Shown: positions 50,611 through 63,340 of the stretch, one piece after another
Position numbering within the stretch: the stretch's first letter is position 1
Layout: every line of letters begins with the position of its first letter
NCBI GenBank assembly: GCA_013397115.1
Contig: VWZW01000522.1
Coordinates: 124,001-188,000 of the forward strand
DNA length: 64,000 nucleotides
Direction: 5' to 3'
From: Edolisoma coerulescens
Lineage: Eukaryota; Chordata; Aves; Passeriformes; Campephagidae
Position numbers and translations under genes: made by a program
Notes under the pieces: generated by a model
What the model saw: the letters and a program-made list of their open reading frames with translations, nothing else
Databases searched by the model: none
Told to the model about the DNA's origin: nothing

Positions 50611-52868
50611 TTAACTTAGTACTTTCCTTTATTTCTCCTCTGCATGGAGAGCAGATGGATTCACACCCCAGTATCTGATGGCATCACAAATCAGTGAATC
50701 TCAGCTTGACTGAAGTCTTGGAAGCAAGAAACGGATTAATTATTTTAAGCTTGCAGAAGCCAGACAACCCAGAGGAGTTCTGCCAAGCAAATATGGAGAA
50801 GAATTTATGGATGTAATTGTGAACTTCTGATAAACTGACACTGGTTGGAAAAGGTCTGGTTCACTTCAGAGTGATGGGAACGAGTTTCTAAGAAGCATAA
50901 GGAATAATTGTGATGGATGGCTGGAATAACTTCCAATTGCAGCTTCTTCCTACAGGTGTCCCAAATCCTCATTGTTACCTCTGATCCTGCTGCTGAGTAA
51001 TACCTGTGCAATGTTTAGGATAGGTCCACCTGCTGCTTGTACTTCACCTGCACGCCAGCACTGCCTCTCCTTCACTGCAGTAGAATGCTGTTGTTTCCTC
51101 TATTACCCCAACACAAACATCACTTCAAGCTTTGTCTCTGAAAAGATTTCCTTTTTTCTGCAGTGAGCTTTTGTTTTTCCTCCTTTCCCTTACTCACTCT
51201 TGTAGCTCTTTTCTGAGGCATCTGCAAATTAGTCAGCTGTCTTCTCCAATTCCATGCACCAAATCCATCCACTCCCCTCCAGCAGTGTTTCTCTTAATGC
51301 CAAATTCAGATGTGGTACAGCCTTCCAAGACCTCCCTGGCATTTTCCTGATGACAGATTCGTGGAGCACATTACATGTCACAATGGAAGAACCACACTTG
51401 CAGCTTTTGCTTACCTGACTATTAATTGTGATCCTGCACCATATCATGTTGGCTTTTTGTTTTCTATGGACTATAATGGTGATGGGAACACAGTATAGAA
51501 GCAATACAACAGTAAAGAGCCTCCAGGGAGCCTGCAAACAGGGCTTTTTTTTTCAAGTATTTTGCTCAAGTCTACTAGTACTAGGATTGACTAAACAGAT
51601 TCTCAAGTTGAGCAATGAATGACCATCTCTTGCCCTCCTCCCACTACACACACACTCATTTAATACTGCATCCATTTAAGAAGACATTCACCAGTCTCCC
51701 TGCTTAAGCACTATATAGCAGACATGCGTGGAATGAGACAGCAGGTAGCTATGAAATGTGGGCCAGCTGCTCCCCATTTCCTGTGTGACAGTGGAGATGA
51801 CTGACCAACAGGTAGACACAGCTAAAGGTAACCCCAGTTTGATTATTTACAGGTTCCCAAACCCAAACCTGATAAGAGTCCATAATGATTAACAGCCAGC
51901 TGCTGAACAGAGTCACAGCAGTCCATAGTTCGTAAGGAACAAAACCAGTGGTGCTTCAGTGGGAGATCAGAGCAGTGAACAACAGCTCCCACATGCTCAG
52001 CTTCAGGCCATTTGTGCAGGGGAAGGAAACCAAGTCCTCTCTCAATGGAGCTGGGTAATTACAGTTCATTTCTACTGTTAGTGCTTCTGTAGTCCTTTCC
52101 TCTACTGTGTCAAAGAGATAAATTTGCCAACATGAGGGCCTAAAATGCCCTTTTCTATCTTTTCAATCATTTCGTTTCATTCAGTTTTCTATGTTTCCTC
52201 TTTATCAAAATCAAGAAACACAAAATGGTTTTGCAAAGAAAAGTGAGCAGATTAAGCTACAATTTCCAATTCTAGCATCACTAAACAAAAAGCCTCCTGA
52301 CTTCCCATTTATACATTCCAAACATTTCTTTGGGAAAGGCTCTTCCTGAGATCCCTTCTGTACCTTCCCAACAGAAGTGACTTACCTAATATCTACAAAA
52401 AGCGTGCTATTAAGTAAAATTCATACACAGAAGGCCCCCCAAAACTACTAAGTCTCATCTGGAGCAGTTTAATGGTACTGCTTCTCAAGGGAGAGACATC
52501 AATGGAGAGATTTCACCTTTTGCAGGTGCAAATTTCATATCCATCATCAAAGCCGCTATTTTTAAAACTTACCCTTACAAGCTATGGTACCTCTTGCAAG
52601 TTTATGCAGCTTACACAGAGACAGAAGACATGAAATTCTGTGCATCAACACAATGAAAAAGCAGCGTCACAGCAGTCACTACCTCTAGGTCCTAACAGAT
52701 AGAGTTCATGTGAACAGTAAGTATATTAATATTAAAGAGGCCTGTTTTCCTCCCTGAATATTAATAGCATGCACCATGGATTTGCAGTAAAAGTATTTTA
52801 AAACATTTAAGGCCCCATTGCCAAACTGTTTCTCAGCCTAGCAGTTCTGTCCAAGTATTTCCTTGAGC

Positions 52869-52936
52869 AGAGCCAGGAGCTGGACTCAGTGATCTTGCTA
52901 GGTCCCTTCCAGCTCAGGATATTCTATGATTCTATA
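52869..52936 (+). mobile_element. CR1 3'-end fragment
   Basis: The sequence contains GAGCTGGACTCAGTGATCTT followed by GGTCCCTTCCAGCTCAGGAT and the tail ATTCTATGATTCTAT. This is the end of the CR1 3' UTR with two octamer-type units. About 68 bp remain. Confidence 0.88.
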
Positions 52937-54408
52937 AGAAAGGCTTAAAAATCTTTGCTTATTTTTTGTGAAAATGAAAATATTTCCCTGTAAGCTCTTT
53001 ACAATACTGATTTGTGCCTGCGGACAAGCACCTGTAACATACCGTGTCTATGATAAGTTATGTCATAACTCTCTAACCATGGTGCTGGTTTGCTCTATAA
53101 ACTGTTCTGACGAGCATCCAATTTAAATGGCGGTGGCACAACTACTGAAAAATGCTAGACTGGATGCCCACTTTATATGGAGAAGTTAATGGGAAGAGGT
53201 ATTGAAAAATAAACTAAATTGGAGTAGCTCCACTCCCCCTGCAGACATGTTGATCTGAAATAAAAATCACTTTATTCTGAAAATAATTATTTCCCTCACA
53301 AAGCTCAGCAGTAAATCTGGCCTTGAAAGAACTGGCTCTTTTCAGCTCATAACAGAAAGAACCACAGAATATGAACTTAATGCAAATAACTTGCTCATAG
53401 GAAAACTAAAAAGTTGCTTGCCTTGGTAGGCATGGAAAAAAAAAAGAAAGTCTTTTTTTTATCATAACGTTAACCTAGACTGTAATTTGTCTTTTTACAA
53501 CTAATGAGCAACTCAGTGCTGTCAAGATTCATTTTGACGTGGTGGGCTTCTGAACAAGACCTCTAAGTAGCTGCTTGCTGGAACGTAAGTGCGTGGGGGA
53601 CCGGGGAACCAGCCCCCATTTGCTTCTCCTAGGACAGGTAGCTGGAGAACAGCTAAGGTTTAGAACTGTGCAAGAACTGGAACAAAGCTAAGGAGAAGTT
53701 TACTGGCAACAAATTGCTAAAACCCTTGGAAAAAAAAAAAAGGGTAAATTGTGGCTCCCTAAGCACAGCTCATTCCTTGGGAGTCCTGCGAGGTTGCTCA
53801 GCAACATACCACAATTACTGTGGGTCAAGTCCTCAGGACATAATCTAGCCTATTGACTTTAATTCAACCACCCCTGGCATAAGGTACTGCCAACTATGAG
53901 CAAGAAGGAAACAGAAGCAGTGCAGACTGGAGAGCTCTCAGATGTTGGGAGGAAATTTCACAGTTTCCAAACGTTTTATCCAAATTGTTCTGATCTGCTC
54001 AATTCAATATGTCTGTTCTACGGTCATTCTTTGAAAGAGGTAATTCAGAAACAAATTTTAATTTCAATTTAATAGGAAAGCAAGAACCAAAGTCCACTGA
54101 TGCAGTGAGACATTTTTGAATTCAAGCCATTTTTCAGTACCCACACTCCTGCTACAGATACTCTCTCAAAAAATCCCTAATGCCTAATCTCGGAGGAATT
54201 CGTAATAAAAATACTTTCCACTCTATCAAGCATAGTTGTTCATGACAAGCTTGACCAGAAAGTCATCCTTCCCTCTTTAACTGTGGATAACTTGACCCTT
54301 CCAAAACTCATTCACCTAATACATTACTGGGAAACTTTGCTGTGAAGCCACAGTTTGAATGTATCACACGTCTCTCCAGCCTTTCAGAAGGACAGAATTG
54401 CTTTGAGA

Positions 54409-54451
54409 TGTGTGTGTGTATCTATCTATATATGTATGTATGTATGTATGT
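54409..54451 (+). repeat. Compound (TG)n-(TCTA)n-(TATG)n microsatellite
   Basis: Five to six TG units, two TCTA units and five perfect TATG units follow one another. Such a tract is likely to vary in length between individuals. Confidence 0.9.
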
Positions 54452-55993
54452 TTCTTTTAGGGAAGTACAGCTATGAATAGAAGATGAGACCTTGGGATGG
54501 CATAAAGTTCCACTAAGTATCTGGCTTTCCCATGTAAAACACAGAAAACAGCTTTCTGACCCAGGCTGCAGCATGCATGGTGCAATCAGCAGTGGTCAAC
54601 AATCCTGCACAAGTGTCCCTAGCAGAGTCCCGAAAATTTTAGCTTTACTGTAAAAGAAGGAGCTCACATGTGTTGGAGGAAGAGACATTCCTTCAGAAAA
54701 CATTTTCCCTCTCACTGGAACTACAGTAATGATTCTTAAGCCCAGGCTTACAAGGAGTATTAGTCCACTCACTGAATTCCAAGTGTTGTGGGCTGGGGTT
54801 CCCCAGCTGAGAAATACTTAGAGTAAGTTTTAAACCTATTATTTTTATTACAAATTCACTTCCAAATACTTGTGCTATTTGCTACAATTCCTTTCTTTGC
54901 AATGAAATCTGGGTTTGAAGCTCACTGTTTAAACTACTAACAAGAACAATGGGAAACAAACCCACCACCTTATTGCAACGAACAAAATGTGTAGTTGTGG
55001 ACTTAGGGTTTTTGATGGATACAGGCTTACAACTGATGGTCCAAAAGCCTGAATAATCCTAGACCCTGGTATTTCATGCAAGCATCTGTAATAATGAAAC
55101 TCAACACAGTCCCCTGGACCTGGTAGTCTATGGGCACTACAGCCCAACCTGCTTATCAACAGCAGCACGCTGCCAGATGGCCAGACCCCACTAAACCTCA
55201 GTTAGCTACTAAATACAGTTTCCCTCATGGAGATATTTCGGCAGAAGTCGTAGACAAAACCTTTGAGTACAAATTCACACAATTGTAAATGCACATATGT
55301 GCAATTGTAAACACACCTATTTCAGCCTTGGCCCACGGGGAAGGACAACAAACGAGTAAAATGAGAGCTCTGAAGTGCAAATCAAGTGAAGAAAGAAGCA
55401 TTTTGCTTGTGTCATTACTAATACAGGCATCTAAGAATCTAAACTAGTTTCTCTGAGAGGCTAGTTTGTGCTTTGAAGTACATGCCTTTCAAAATATATC
55501 CATGGTCTTTCAGTGAAGGCTAATGATAATTTTATCTCTTCTGAGCCTTGCAGTAATAAATGCTGACAGTCCCAGATGCCAGGTCCTTGGTGAGAGCATC
55601 TGTTTGTTTATTCAGGATTAAGTTAAACTACTTAGCCACCATAACAGTAAATCCACCTCTCCTACAGACCTTCTTAAGAGTACTGAAGAAAATAATGAAA
55701 CACCACATACTGCTGTGAGATCAATTGTACTCAGCAGACTAAGAAACCTCTGACAATTTATTCTTGGTGTGGAGGGGTGAGGAATAGACTGCACCAAACA
55801 TCCCCCCCAAAAAAGAGAAGATAAAGGCCACGTTAGGTGCTCTTTGTCTTGATTTCATCACATCACAACTTGATGCTGTGGCAGGCTTTCAACAAGGGAC
55901 TGTAAAGCTTGATCCTGCAGTCTTTGTCCAACAAGAAATGGGTTTAGATACCTAAATAACTATGCTCAGTTATATGAAAAAGGACTGGATGTC

Positions 55994-56008
55994 TTTTTTT
56001 TTTTTTTT
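55994..56008 (+). repeat. Poly(T) run of 15
   Basis: A homopolymer followed by CCTGAGG. On the minus strand, the FARP1 sense strand, it is a poly(A) with no recognised element beside it. Confidence 0.85.
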
Positions 56009-59000
56009 CCTGAGGCAATTCACAGTAGCCCTTTTACCATCTTTCAACATTTGAAACGTAAAGACCTTTCGATTTAATTTCCTCTTCCTTAGGGGTGTGA
56101 AAGAAATGTTGTGCTCTTACTGACATGAATGCAATTTGAGACTCTAAATTACCAGACCTGTAACATCAATGCCATTCCTTCACACTGGCAAAATATTCTC
56201 ATGTATCATATAAAGATCTAAAGATGTGAGTGCATCAACATGTAGTAAGACCACAGGATACGTATTAAGCAAACAGCAAAAAACGTATTTGAAAAGAGGA
56301 TTTTCAAGGCATGCTGTCCTGTAATCTATTTAATTAAAAAAAAATCTGAAGATGGCAGAGTTAGCTTCCATTCTGCATTTTAAGGCAGCTGTAAGATTAG
56401 CCTTTAATTACTAAATGATGGTGCAAAAGCATGAGACCTGCTCACCAGTTGTTTCTGCAGCACAAGCAGGAACAGTGTCTGGCTACGCCTCAGAGTATTG
56501 GGGAAGTAGGCAAGAACACCTGCACGCAGCTGGGTTGGAGTGACTTTTAAGTATACAAATAAGATTTTGGAGGCTTTTCTTCTCATGAATAGGCAATGGT
56601 GCTTTATAGATACAGCAGCATGAGCTGAAGGATTAAGAGAATTTGGGTTTAATAAGACTGCAGTCTAGGACCTGGCTAGGGTACCCAGGAACCCGACTGC
56701 ACAGGTACCCTCTGCATTGCTGTTCTTGCTCTCCTCTGCCTTGGGCCACCAGCGTTTCTCCACCCGGAGCTGGAGACGCTGTGGGAGGTGTGGCCAGCTG
56801 GCTCACAGCAGCTGCGTGTCATGCCAAACACCCAGCTGGAGGTGGGTGGCAAGACCACCAGAGGCTGCATCTCTGTGGTTGGGAACTCATCCTCAGCTCT
56901 CCCACCAAAGCAGAGAAACTGCTGCACTGATGTCACTCAGCAAACAGCTTCTAAAAGCCTCCCGTGCTGTGCAGAGACTGAGCAGACTTTGTGCATCCTG
57001 AGGCAAAAGCTGCACCAACCCAGAGTGATCGGTCCCCAGAGGAAAGGCTCTACAGTGGGAAAACACATAGGAAGCAGGCCTAGGCTGGGCTGCCAGGAGA
57101 CACTCCGAGGTCAGGGCAGCAAATGAGCAGCTTCCTCTCCACGAGATGCTGTGCAGTGCTTCCCCCGCAAGTTCACGAAGCAAAAAATTATTGCAGCCAG
57201 GAAAAACATGACATTTAGTAACATAAGTTGACAAGTTCTCAACAGGAACAAAACTATTTTTTCACTTTGTTTCTTTATATAAACAGTATTTGATTTTTAA
57301 CATGCAAAAGACTGACAGCACACCAAGCATAAGAGATTGTGATCTCCGTAAACCGGGACGGCTGTTATCAGATTGGCACCAAATGAGGCCATTGTGGGAG
57401 CTAAAATTACCTCTCAGGTCTTGCAATACTCTCCACCAAAGGACACTGTGTCCCACTGCAAAGACACACTGCCTATACAGACATTCACCAGAGGGGCTAG
57501 GACACAAAGATCTGGGAGAAGTGGAGACTGGACCCCTCGCCAGGTTTATGGAGCCAGGTTGGCTCAGTCTCAAGATCTGCACTCCAAACATGCAACAAAC
57601 ATTCAGGAGAAAGAGAGAAATAGTGAGTATTTCTGGATTTGACTGTGCTAATGGAGCACTAGTTGTAGACACCTTCTGATGTTCAAAAAAGTCAACATTT
57701 TGTTTATCTATAACAAGTATGGCCTTAGTGCAACAGGTAAATGAGCACCAGTGAAGATGCCACCCACTATCCCTCTGATTTTCACAGTACTACTCATTTT
57801 TCTACTCAATCAGAAACCTGAAGGACAGGAAAAGTGCATACACAGGCCAATCACTTCTACAGTGGTTTTCTTTTTCTGCAGCACCATTCCTGACTTTTCC
57901 CATAGTCGAAAGAAAACTGTTTCTTTAGTACTTGTCTCACATACAAGTGTTCCGAAGGGCATGTATCTTCCCTGATACTTCCATTGTCGGAGTAATTTGA
58001 CACATAACCATCAAGAGGAGTCTGGAATACCCAAGGTAAGTTGTAACACACAGCTCTACAATTCCAAGAGAAAACTAAAAACTTAAACAATTTTCTTTCT
58101 GCGAGTGTGCCTTTGAAGAAAGAATACAAGAAATTGTTTAGAACCTTCTTTTTTTAAATGACATTTTAAAAGCATACATCTTTGAAAAAAATCTAACATG
58201 ACATGAAAACAACTTGCAAAAACTTACAACTCCCCAGTTATAACCTGAAAAAGAATTGCTGCTTATCCCACACATTGATAGCTGGGCACTGGAAGAAGTG
58301 GAAAATACACAGAGGAAAACCATTCCAAATATGGTTTGCAATGCAGTACTGGCAAACTGCATTATATAACCCATGTCTAGGCTGAGAGACAACAGTGGGC
58401 AGTGGACAGGGCAGAAGTAGGATTGGTGATAGGGCAAAGTAAAGATGGGATGGAAAGAAGAAGATGGAGAAACCCAGAAATCTGAGTTTGCTGCTAAAGT
58501 GATGATTCTACTGCGAGGATGTGAAGATGGGGGTGAGGGCCTGCTGCCTGTGGGAATGGCAGCTATGGCTCACACACTTTAATAATTATAATCATTAATA
58601 ACAGAAGGATTCCAGGCACAGATAAAATTTACTACATAAATCTTATGCACAACGAAGTGTGTGTTCCTTATGTAGGATCTTATGCATGCATTATGCCCTG
58701 CAGGGAGGCATAAGCAAACAGATACGTACAGAACAACTTTTCTCATGGCAATTTATTGGGTAAGCACATTATTTGCAGCCTAAATGGGCATTATTCCTAT
58801 TCCCAAAGATGGAACAATGGGGAAGACAGAAAGGTTTGTAATGAGGTGGTCATTCATCGCACCTCTTGTTCACTACTTGCTTTAGGTTATGTCACACCAC
58901 AATATACAGTATTGTGGCACATTTTTTCTTAGAATCCATGGAGTTTTAGCAATATAGAACTAAACGAAGAATATGAATAAGTAGACGACTGCAGAGACAA

Positions 59001-61152
59001 GTGTGTCTCCAGTGGTGTCTTGCCATGGTGAAAGGAACTTGTTTAATGATCAGAGTTTTTACTAAAATAACAGCTTTGATTAGCAGCAGACAGTAATGCT
59101 CATAGAATTCACTGATTTATTTTAATTTGCTTTGAGACTCACATAGCATTAATTTTTCCACACATGAACTGCAAGTTTTTTACTCACCAAGGTTTAATTC
59201 TGCTATTGATAATCCCTTTATTTACTGCAGCACATCTTCAATAATTAAGTGTCTTAAACTTCTCTTTGTTTTGCTAGGGATGGAAAGCCAGTGAATGAGT
59301 TTTCATTTAGAGAGTGTGGGGGAGGTGAGTAGTGGAGGAGAAAGACAACTTTTTCCTGAAGACTAAGGGGGAGGATTACACAGAAATTGCTCAGGAGAAA
59401 GTCAGACATTGACTCAGAGTAAATGAAGGGAGCAGAAGCAGGGCTCCTGGCACTGAAAGTACTGTGTGACAACACAAAACAACCTCAATTCCTATTACTT
59501 CCATCAGGCATTAAAGAAGGAAAATGATAACAGCTCCTCCATCAACAGGGGCCCAGCTCAGGGGGCCCACAGCCCTGCCAGCCTGTGGGAGACCAGCCCT
59601 GATGTGGCACGGCTGCAGAAGGGCTGCATGGGGTGCCAGACCATGGGCAGGGACAGCCAGGGCTGTGCCAGGTGGTGCCCCGGGGACCCTGGCAGCCAGG
59701 CAGAAAGGAAGCACCCCTGGGAGCCACGCCCAGCAGGGAGGGAAGAGCTAAGAGATCCTTCCCAGAACTGACAGTATGGATACAGCTCAAGATGCCACTT
59801 AGGCTGATGCAAGTGGAACACAGCCGCACCCGTAGCCCACAAGAAACCAAGCCTGACATTCCTCCAACATGCACCATGGCAAAGTTGGTTTTTGGTTGTG
59901 TTTTGTTTTGTTTTTTTAATTAAAGTCCCTTGTATTTATTTCAGTGCTAATAGACAACCTGTTCCCCAGGGCCTGATCCAGCAAGGCCTGTCCCTACCAG
60001 TGGCCTCATCATTTTACAGAGCTATAAACGTGGCCACGTGTATGCACATGTGTCAGGGCATGCACCAGCAAGTCTGGGATATTAATACTATACTACATAA
60101 TAATTTAAATGTGTAGTGAAATACATCTTGCATATTCAATGAAACAATGTAGATGAAATACACCTCCTTCCCCTCACAGGTAACTTGTTAATGACTAAAT
60201 TAAGATAATGCATTTAAAAGATGCAGCTTGCTGTATAAACAGAACATACTGAAGGACAGCTCAATTTTTTACCATTCAACATCTTTCCTCAGTTAACTGC
60301 AAGTCGAGGGACAAACTTTCTTGACTGTTAATGATGAGAAAAACTAACAACTCCTGTCCGGCCAAAAAATGTCCACTCCTCCACTCCTTCTGGCCAGAAA
60401 CCAAGCGGAAATTCCAGATCAGGAGGCAATTATTTACGTATGTCTCCTTCCAACCACCCCCCTCTAAACCTTAAATTTGCTTCTAAGTGGGAATTAATCC
60501 TGCCTGGAACACTTTTAAACACTGCTGTATCTTTACAATAAGGTCAATTACAGTTTTTGCCTCAGCTTCACTTGCAAGATTTTTGTCCATATTACTAGCA
60601 AATTTCCTTTTATTGTGCTTGAGAGAAAATAAGTCTTGAGCTTTGGGGTGTATTTTTTTTAAATACACCATCACACTTTAACCAGAAATTACATTCCTGC
60701 CTACTACAACCTCCTGTTTCAAGTTTTATTTAAAATTCTTTCACATTTTAAAGATATTTTTTTTAAAATTCACAAGTACAAGAAAATGCCATTTTTACTT
60801 TAGGCTCTGTCTCAGTTCTCCAAGAGAAAAGGATCTCACTGACAAGCATTCACTATCACATTTTCCCCCTACAGTCTTTGTGGATAAACAACAACACTCA
60901 CACAATCTACTGACTAGATCTTATCCTTTTGGACTAAAATAAATGCTCCTTCTTGTGTACTGGATTAAGAGACTGAAAAAAAATCTCCTTTTAATTTTTT
61001 TCTGTTGATGATGCAGAACAATTCTTCATTTCATGCAGAAAATATTTCTCCAAGTGATCCAACTTCAGATCAGAACAAAGTATCATCTTTTCATACAGCT
61101 CTTGAGAAAGGCTACAGTATGTGCAGTAACATTTGAAACAAATGATACTTAC

Positions 61153-61356
61153 CCAACAGTGGGCATAGGCTTTAAAAAAATCTAATGGGGGAGGCATTAA
61201 TTTGAAAATACCTCTTTTTGCCTGGTGGTTTTGCAAAAGGGAAGCATCTCTTAAGTCTTCAGGCATTCAAATGTAATTAAGTGATCTATACATAACATCA
61301 GGATGCTGTAAGTCACTACTGTAATACTTAACTCTTGCAGTTGAATCCCTGAGGAG
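61153..61356 (-). other. Splice-bounded block, possible cryptic or 5' exon
   Basis: On the minus strand the block lies between an acceptor TTTTGTGTGTTACAG with a pyrimidine-rich approach and a consensus donor TTGG|GTAAGT. It is 204 bp. One frame is open for 29 codons, has a single TGA, then continues directly with ATG and 38 codons (MPEDLRDASLLQNHQ and on to YAHCW) to the donor. It lies in FARP1 orientation, so an alternative 5' exon is conceivable, but the peptide does not resemble the known FARP1 N-terminus. Chance cannot be excluded. Confidence 0.2.
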
Positions 61357-62889
61357 CTGTAACACACAAAATACAGACAACAAGGCAGGCCTCTTATAAA
61401 GCTTGCAGTATATCTTACTTGCATGGAGTAAAGCTCCCAGAGGAATCCTCACGCACAGAGATGAAGACACAACTCAGGCAGGCAGCCATTAAGTGAAGCT
61501 AAATAATCAAGAGCCGTGATCTGAGTTGAAGATAACAGATGAGCAGTGCCAGGCTACTCTGAATTAGCATTTTTCAATGGACAGGCTACAGAGAATGAAA
61601 GCTGCCCCCTGTGCTCAGCCCAGCAAAGTAATGTAAATGCTTACAGGGCGAACAGACATGGACGAATGATTTCCTGAGGTTGTACGATCAAGTTGGACAA
61701 GACGTGGCCCATCAACAAGAGTTTGCCCAAAGGACAAGGGTCAGATCTGGCAGCAGCTGTAGGGAGCTGACGGACATGAGACAGGTGCTAACAGAGACAC
61801 AAACTTCAAAATATCATTCTGGATCTGGAAAGGAAGCTCTTAGAGATGCCAGGGACAAGGCACACTTTGTAGCTACCCAGTGACACCAGACACCTCAAAT
61901 AACAAATTATTTCTATGAAAAAAAGCACACGTTTTTTTCTGCTTCTTTAATTATCTGAAGCGAATGCATGTGCATAGTCACAGATCTAGGACAATTGTAA
62001 TTTTCCCAAGTTCCTATATGCTTTCACCACGGGGCAGGACCTGCGAGCAGATACCTTCACTTCTTTTACAGACCAGGGCTTTGCTCTATTACATGCAGAA
62101 ATGTCACTGCAGATTTCATCCTCCTCCCTGAAACCATCCAGCCTAGTGAGCACGATTTGTGCCTCATTTACTGTGTCTGCAGCTGGTAATTCTATTCAAC
62201 CAACTCTGCTTGCTAGAAAAATTATCATGATAACCCAAACAGCTTTGTCTTGGAGCACCATTGCCATTCTTTTTTCTTCAGTGGGAAACAACTCAGTCGT
62301 GCTCCCATTCGCCTCAACAGTGCTTCAGTGTTCAGCTGTCAGTTTATGAAGGCTAACAACAAGTGGGAAGCCTTCCTAGTTTTTCAAGATAGGACCTATT
62401 GTCTTAAAAAAAGTCAAAACCTAAAGCTAGTCAAAGAATTTGTGAAGAATTTAAGGGAAATGGAACAAAATGGCAATAAATATATAATTGAAAGATTTCC
62501 TTTCCATGAACTGAGTTAAGAGAGATTTAAATATACTCAGAATAAGGACCCTACAGAGAGACTGCATTATGCATACGAGTTTTGAATGGAATGAAAGAAA
62601 AGCTAATAAATGGATAGTAATAAGCAAAACTGTGAAAATGAAACTAGAGAAAGCCTGAAAGGAGGTTTTGGGAAAAAAAGGATGGTAAACAGTACTTAAG
62701 TGTATTTTCATTTTTGTCTAATCTCTGAAAATTAAATGATCTGTAAGAAAAACCAGCAGATGCAGAAATGAAGCAGATACACAGACAAAAGCAGCAGATG
62801 CATAAAGGAGTTATTGATGACTTTTTGGTTTTTTTCATCTATACTACTAGCATTTTGTTCTCCTAAAAACAAACAAACAAAAAACCACT
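61357..62889. other. Intronic stretch with open frames of unknown meaning
   Basis: A plus-strand frame at 61680-61883, rich in Gln, Arg and Glu, starts at a TTG rather than ATG. At 62101-62349 both strands are open. Neither matches a family I recognise. No repeat was identified. Confidence 0.4.
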
Positions 62890-63340
62890 CACACTAGCAC
62901 AAGCATTTAGGACAAGAGATGTCTTTTGCCTTGTCAGGAATGACTTCTAATGCCTTAGAAACCTGGCCTTTAGATATTCCCTGATTGAGAGCAATTTGCT
63001 TGGTTATATCACCCTGTCCTCTGGTAAAATAAGTTTCATGGAGCCAAGAACATAAGGCTGAGCAATCAAAATGTTTAGGGTTGTTGTGTGCGGTCCTTTC
63101 CATTATAACCTATGCCTTTTGATTGTATATCTGTACATTCCATTTATTCCTACGTCACTTTCTGATATGCTACAGGCTACCTCTTTCTCTTTTCGTGACT
63201 AGGTGTAACAAAAGCAGCTGCTGGAAGCCTATTATCTAATTATCTTGTTAGATCCTGCAAGGACTGTGGTGCTCACATAAGCAGATCACAAACGTTTTAG
63301 CCTCTCGAGCCACCATTTCTTATCTAGCACACAAAACATT
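62890..63340 (-). mobile_element. Possible LTR-like or other transposable-element remnant
   Basis: On the minus strand this stretch starts near TGTTTTGTGTGCTAG, has GTGACGTAGG next to AATAAATGG, and continues into a frame without stops containing ITKQIALNQGISKGQVSK. The mixture of a promoter/polyadenylation-like part and an open part suggests an old transposable element, perhaps an LTR. I could not define target-site duplications or clear TG...CA ends, and I do not recognise the family. Weakly supported. Confidence 0.22.

Larger units (their letters stand above)
34901..52866. other. Long intronic stretch with no gene seen
   Basis: Nearly 18 kb without a recognised interspersed repeat or exon. 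It includes homopolymer runs, a C-rich G4-type tract at 38586-38627 and two pairs of short tandem duplications at 50496-50610. A somewhat GC-richer part lies at 42590-43420. Open frames of up to about 166 codons (37529-38029, minus) show no family features. Old, strongly diverged repeats could be present unrecognised. Confidence 0.45.
52937..61152. other. Intronic stretch with no gene seen
   Basis: Holds a TG/TATG microsatellite at 54409-54451, a T run at 55994-56008, and two GC-richer islands at about 56690-57130 and 59530-59760. The islands have several overlapping frames on both strands but few CG dinucleotides and no recognised family, so they are not typical CpG-island promoters. Confidence 0.45.

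Noticed and set aside
61680..61883. Gln/Arg-rich plus-strand frame
   Set aside because: Begins at TTG, ends without a supporting signal, and matches no known protein family.
62101..62349. Region open on both strands
   Set aside because: Simultaneous openness on both strands without a family match is weak evidence; could be an old element but nothing identifies it.
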